Source of the DNA: Paraburkholderia mimosarum LMG 23256 = NBRC 106338
GTDB taxonomy: Bacteria > Pseudomonadota > Gammaproteobacteria > Burkholderiales > Burkholderiaceae
NCBI RefSeq assembly: GCF_000739815.1
Contig: NZ_BBJJ01000020.1
Location: forward strand, 1-64,000
Direction: 5' to 3'
Length of the DNA stretch: 64,000 bases
Shown: in pieces, positions 62,733-64,000 of the stretch
Layout: every line of letters begins with the position of its first letter
Position numbering within the stretch: position 1 is the first letter of the stretch
Translations under genes and position numbers: made by a program
The notes under the pieces: generated by a model
What the model saw: the letters and a program-made list of their open reading frames with translations, nothing else
What the model was told of the DNA's origin: nothing
The model's database searches: none

Positions 62733-63848
62733 ATGCAGACACAAACCCATCCGTTGATTTCGCCGGCACTCGGCACCGAGCGGCACATCACGAGCTTTCA
62801 CTACGGGCCTGCCGGCGCCCAGAAAATCTATATCCAGTCGTCGCTGCATGCCGACGAGCTGCCGGGCATGCTAGTGACCTGGGCGCTGCGCAGGCGCCTG
62901 GCCGCGCTCGAATCGGCGGGCAAGCTGCGCGGTGAAATCGTGGTCGTGCCCGTGCCCAATCCGATCGGCCTCAACCAGCGACTGCTCGGCCAGATGCTTG
63001 GCCGCTTCGAAAGCGGCACCGCGGCCAATTTCAACCGGCATTTCCATGCGCTCGCCGACCTCGTGATCCCGCGCATCGGGCCGCGCCTCGGCGGCGACGC
63101 GCAGCAGAACCTGCTCGCCGTGCGCGCCGCGATGCGAGACGCGCTTGCCGAACAGACGCCGACCACCGAGCTGGCATCGCAGCGTCTCGCGCTGCAGCGC
63201 CTGTCGTACGACGCCGATGTGGTGCTCGACCTGCACTGCGACTTCGAAGGCGTGATGCATCTCTACACGAACCCCGATCTCTGGCCCGACGTGGAACCGC
63301 TCGCGCGCTATCTGGATGCGAAGGCCTCGCTCTTCGCGCTCAATTCAGATGGCAATCCATTCGACGAGATTCACAGCTTCTGCTGGTCGGCATTGCGCGC
63401 GCACTATGGCGAACGCTACCCGATCCCCAACGGCTCGATCTCCGTGACGATCGAGTTGCGCGGCCAGGCGGACGTGAGCTACGCCTGGGCCGAGCGCGAT
63501 GCTAGCGCGATCATCGACTACCTGACGCATCGCGGAGTCGTGGAAGGCGCACCCGCACCGCTGCCGCCGCTCGCATTCGCGGCCACGCCGCTTGCGGGCG
63601 CCGAGGCGCTCGTCGCACCGAGTTCCGGCGTGCTCGTTTTCCACGCGCCGGTTGGCGCGCGCGTGGAACCGGGCCAGCCCATTGCCGACATAGTTGACCC
63701 GCTTACCGATCGCGTGCTCACGCTCACAAGTTCCGTCGCCGGCGTGCTGTACGCGCGGCAACGCGCGCGCTTCGCCACCGCGGGCATGGAGGTGGCATGG
63801 GTCGCAGGCGCCACGCCGCTGCGCAGCGGGTCACTGCTGCCGAATTGA
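62733..63848 (+). CDS. Succinylglutamate desuccinylase/aspartoacylase family hydrolase
   Basis: This 371-residue zinc hydrolase of the M14 carboxypeptidase fold has the metal site HADE (IQSSLHADELPG) near residue 40 and a second His in DLHCDF near 169, with the catalytic Glu region VTIELRGQ further on. A C-terminal beta domain carries PSSGVLVFHAPVGARVEPGQPIADI, a lipoyl-like segment common in this branch. It probably deacylates an N-acyl amino acid; the neighbouring basic amino acid binding protein hints at such a substrate. The start at 62733 was chosen over 62679, which lies inside the terminator. Confidence 0.88.
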   Translation: MQTQTHPLISPALGTERHITSFHYGPAGAQKIYIQSSLHADELPGMLVTWALRRRLAALESAGKLRGEIVVVPVPNPIGLNQRLLGQMLGRFESGTAANFNRHFHALADLVIPRIGPRLGGDAQQNLLAVRAAMRDALAEQTPTTELASQRLALQRLSYDADVVLDLHCDFEGVMHLYTNPDLWPDVEPLARYLDAKASLFALNSDGNPFDEIHSFCWSALRAHYGERYPIPNGSISVTIELRGQADVSYAWAERDASAIIDYLTHRGVVEGAPAPLPPLAFAATPLAGAEALVAPSSGVLVFHAPVGARVEPGQPIADIVDPLTDRVLTLTSSVAGVLYARQRARFATAGMEVAWVAGATPLRSGSLLPN

Positions 63849-64000
63849 GCAGAAGAATCGTCGGTCGAAAGAAACCTTGGCCGGGAACGCGGTATGCGCA
63901 CTGCATCCGACAACGAACGATATGTGACGATGCGTAACAGCCATACCGCGCGGGGCGCTACAGAACGGGCGTTCTTGCTTCGCGGCGTCGTCGGGAAGGG
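63849..64000. other. Window end, no feature seen
   Basis: This is noncoding sequence after the hydrolase stop; the next gene lies beyond the window. Confidence 0.4.

Overview
The window looks like a chromosomal stretch from a Burkholderia-like betaproteobacterium (Paraburkholderia, Caballeronia or a relative). The grounds are the high GC content, dense coding with many 4-base ATGA stop/start overlaps, the gene families present (MHS transporters, LysR-monooxygenase pairs, HAE1 RND efflux, a pqqABCDE cluster), and an intergenic palindrome of a kind I recall from Burkholderia genomes. This is inferred from gene content; no 16S or other marker gene is present. I found no rRNA, tRNA, CRISPR array, prophage or insertion sequence.

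Left part (1-15.6 kb). An imperfect long inverted repeat (1-422) precedes two tandem DUF4399 exported proteins, an exported FGE-fold protein that lacks the catalytic cysteines, and a three-gene overlapping operon for a periplasmic molybdenum hydroxylase (Mo subunit, 2Fe-2S subunit, diheme c-type protein). Next come an ECF-like sigma factor with a small membrane protein, a full-length ABC exporter, an MHS-family symporter with a predicted sigma-54 promoter, an AcpA/phospholipase C-type phosphoesterase, a short-chain dehydrogenase and small exported or membrane proteins.

15.6-31.5 kb. A compact minus-strand operon encodes sufB-C-D-S-U-T plus a Rieske ferredoxin. Small exported proteins and a DUF1488 protein follow. 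Then come an IlvD/Edd dehydratase of the sugar-acid type, divergent from zwf and a polyphosphate-glucokinase-like ROK kinase (sugar-acid and glucose catabolism). A LysR regulator sits divergent from an FAD aromatic monooxygenase across a perfect 9-bp-arm palindrome, and a cytochrome b561 follows.

31.5-45.3 kb is the most interesting region. The minus-strand cluster pqqA-B-C-D-E-tonB-exbB-exbD lies downstream of an AcoR-type sigma-54 enhancer-binding protein. A TonB-dependent receptor is divergent from a PQQ alcohol dehydrogenase that carries the DYD signature of lanthanide-dependent enzymes, followed by an MxaJ/XoxJ-like binding protein fused to cytochrome c and a HiPIP. I read three putative -24/-12 promoters (pqqA, the receptor, the dehydrogenase). 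Each of the two control regions also has a pair of similar 17-bp 6-5-6 inverted sites, spaced 21 and 32 bp centre to centre. Together these suggest one regulon joining cofactor synthesis, TonB-dependent uptake (of a lanthanide chelate or PQQ) and a periplasmic electron-transfer chain.

Right part (45.3-64 kb). A secreted Gly-Ala-Ser repeat protein built on a 15-bp tandem repeat is followed by a Liv-type amino-acid binding protein, a complete RND efflux operon (adaptor, pump, outer-membrane factor), an RcnB-like periplasmic protein, two small membrane proteins, convergent GH35 and GH36-type galactosidases, a His/Asp-rich exported protein, a basic-amino-acid binding protein with operator-like palindromes upstream and a clear terminator downstream, and a succinylglutamate desuccinylase/aspartoacylase family hydrolase.
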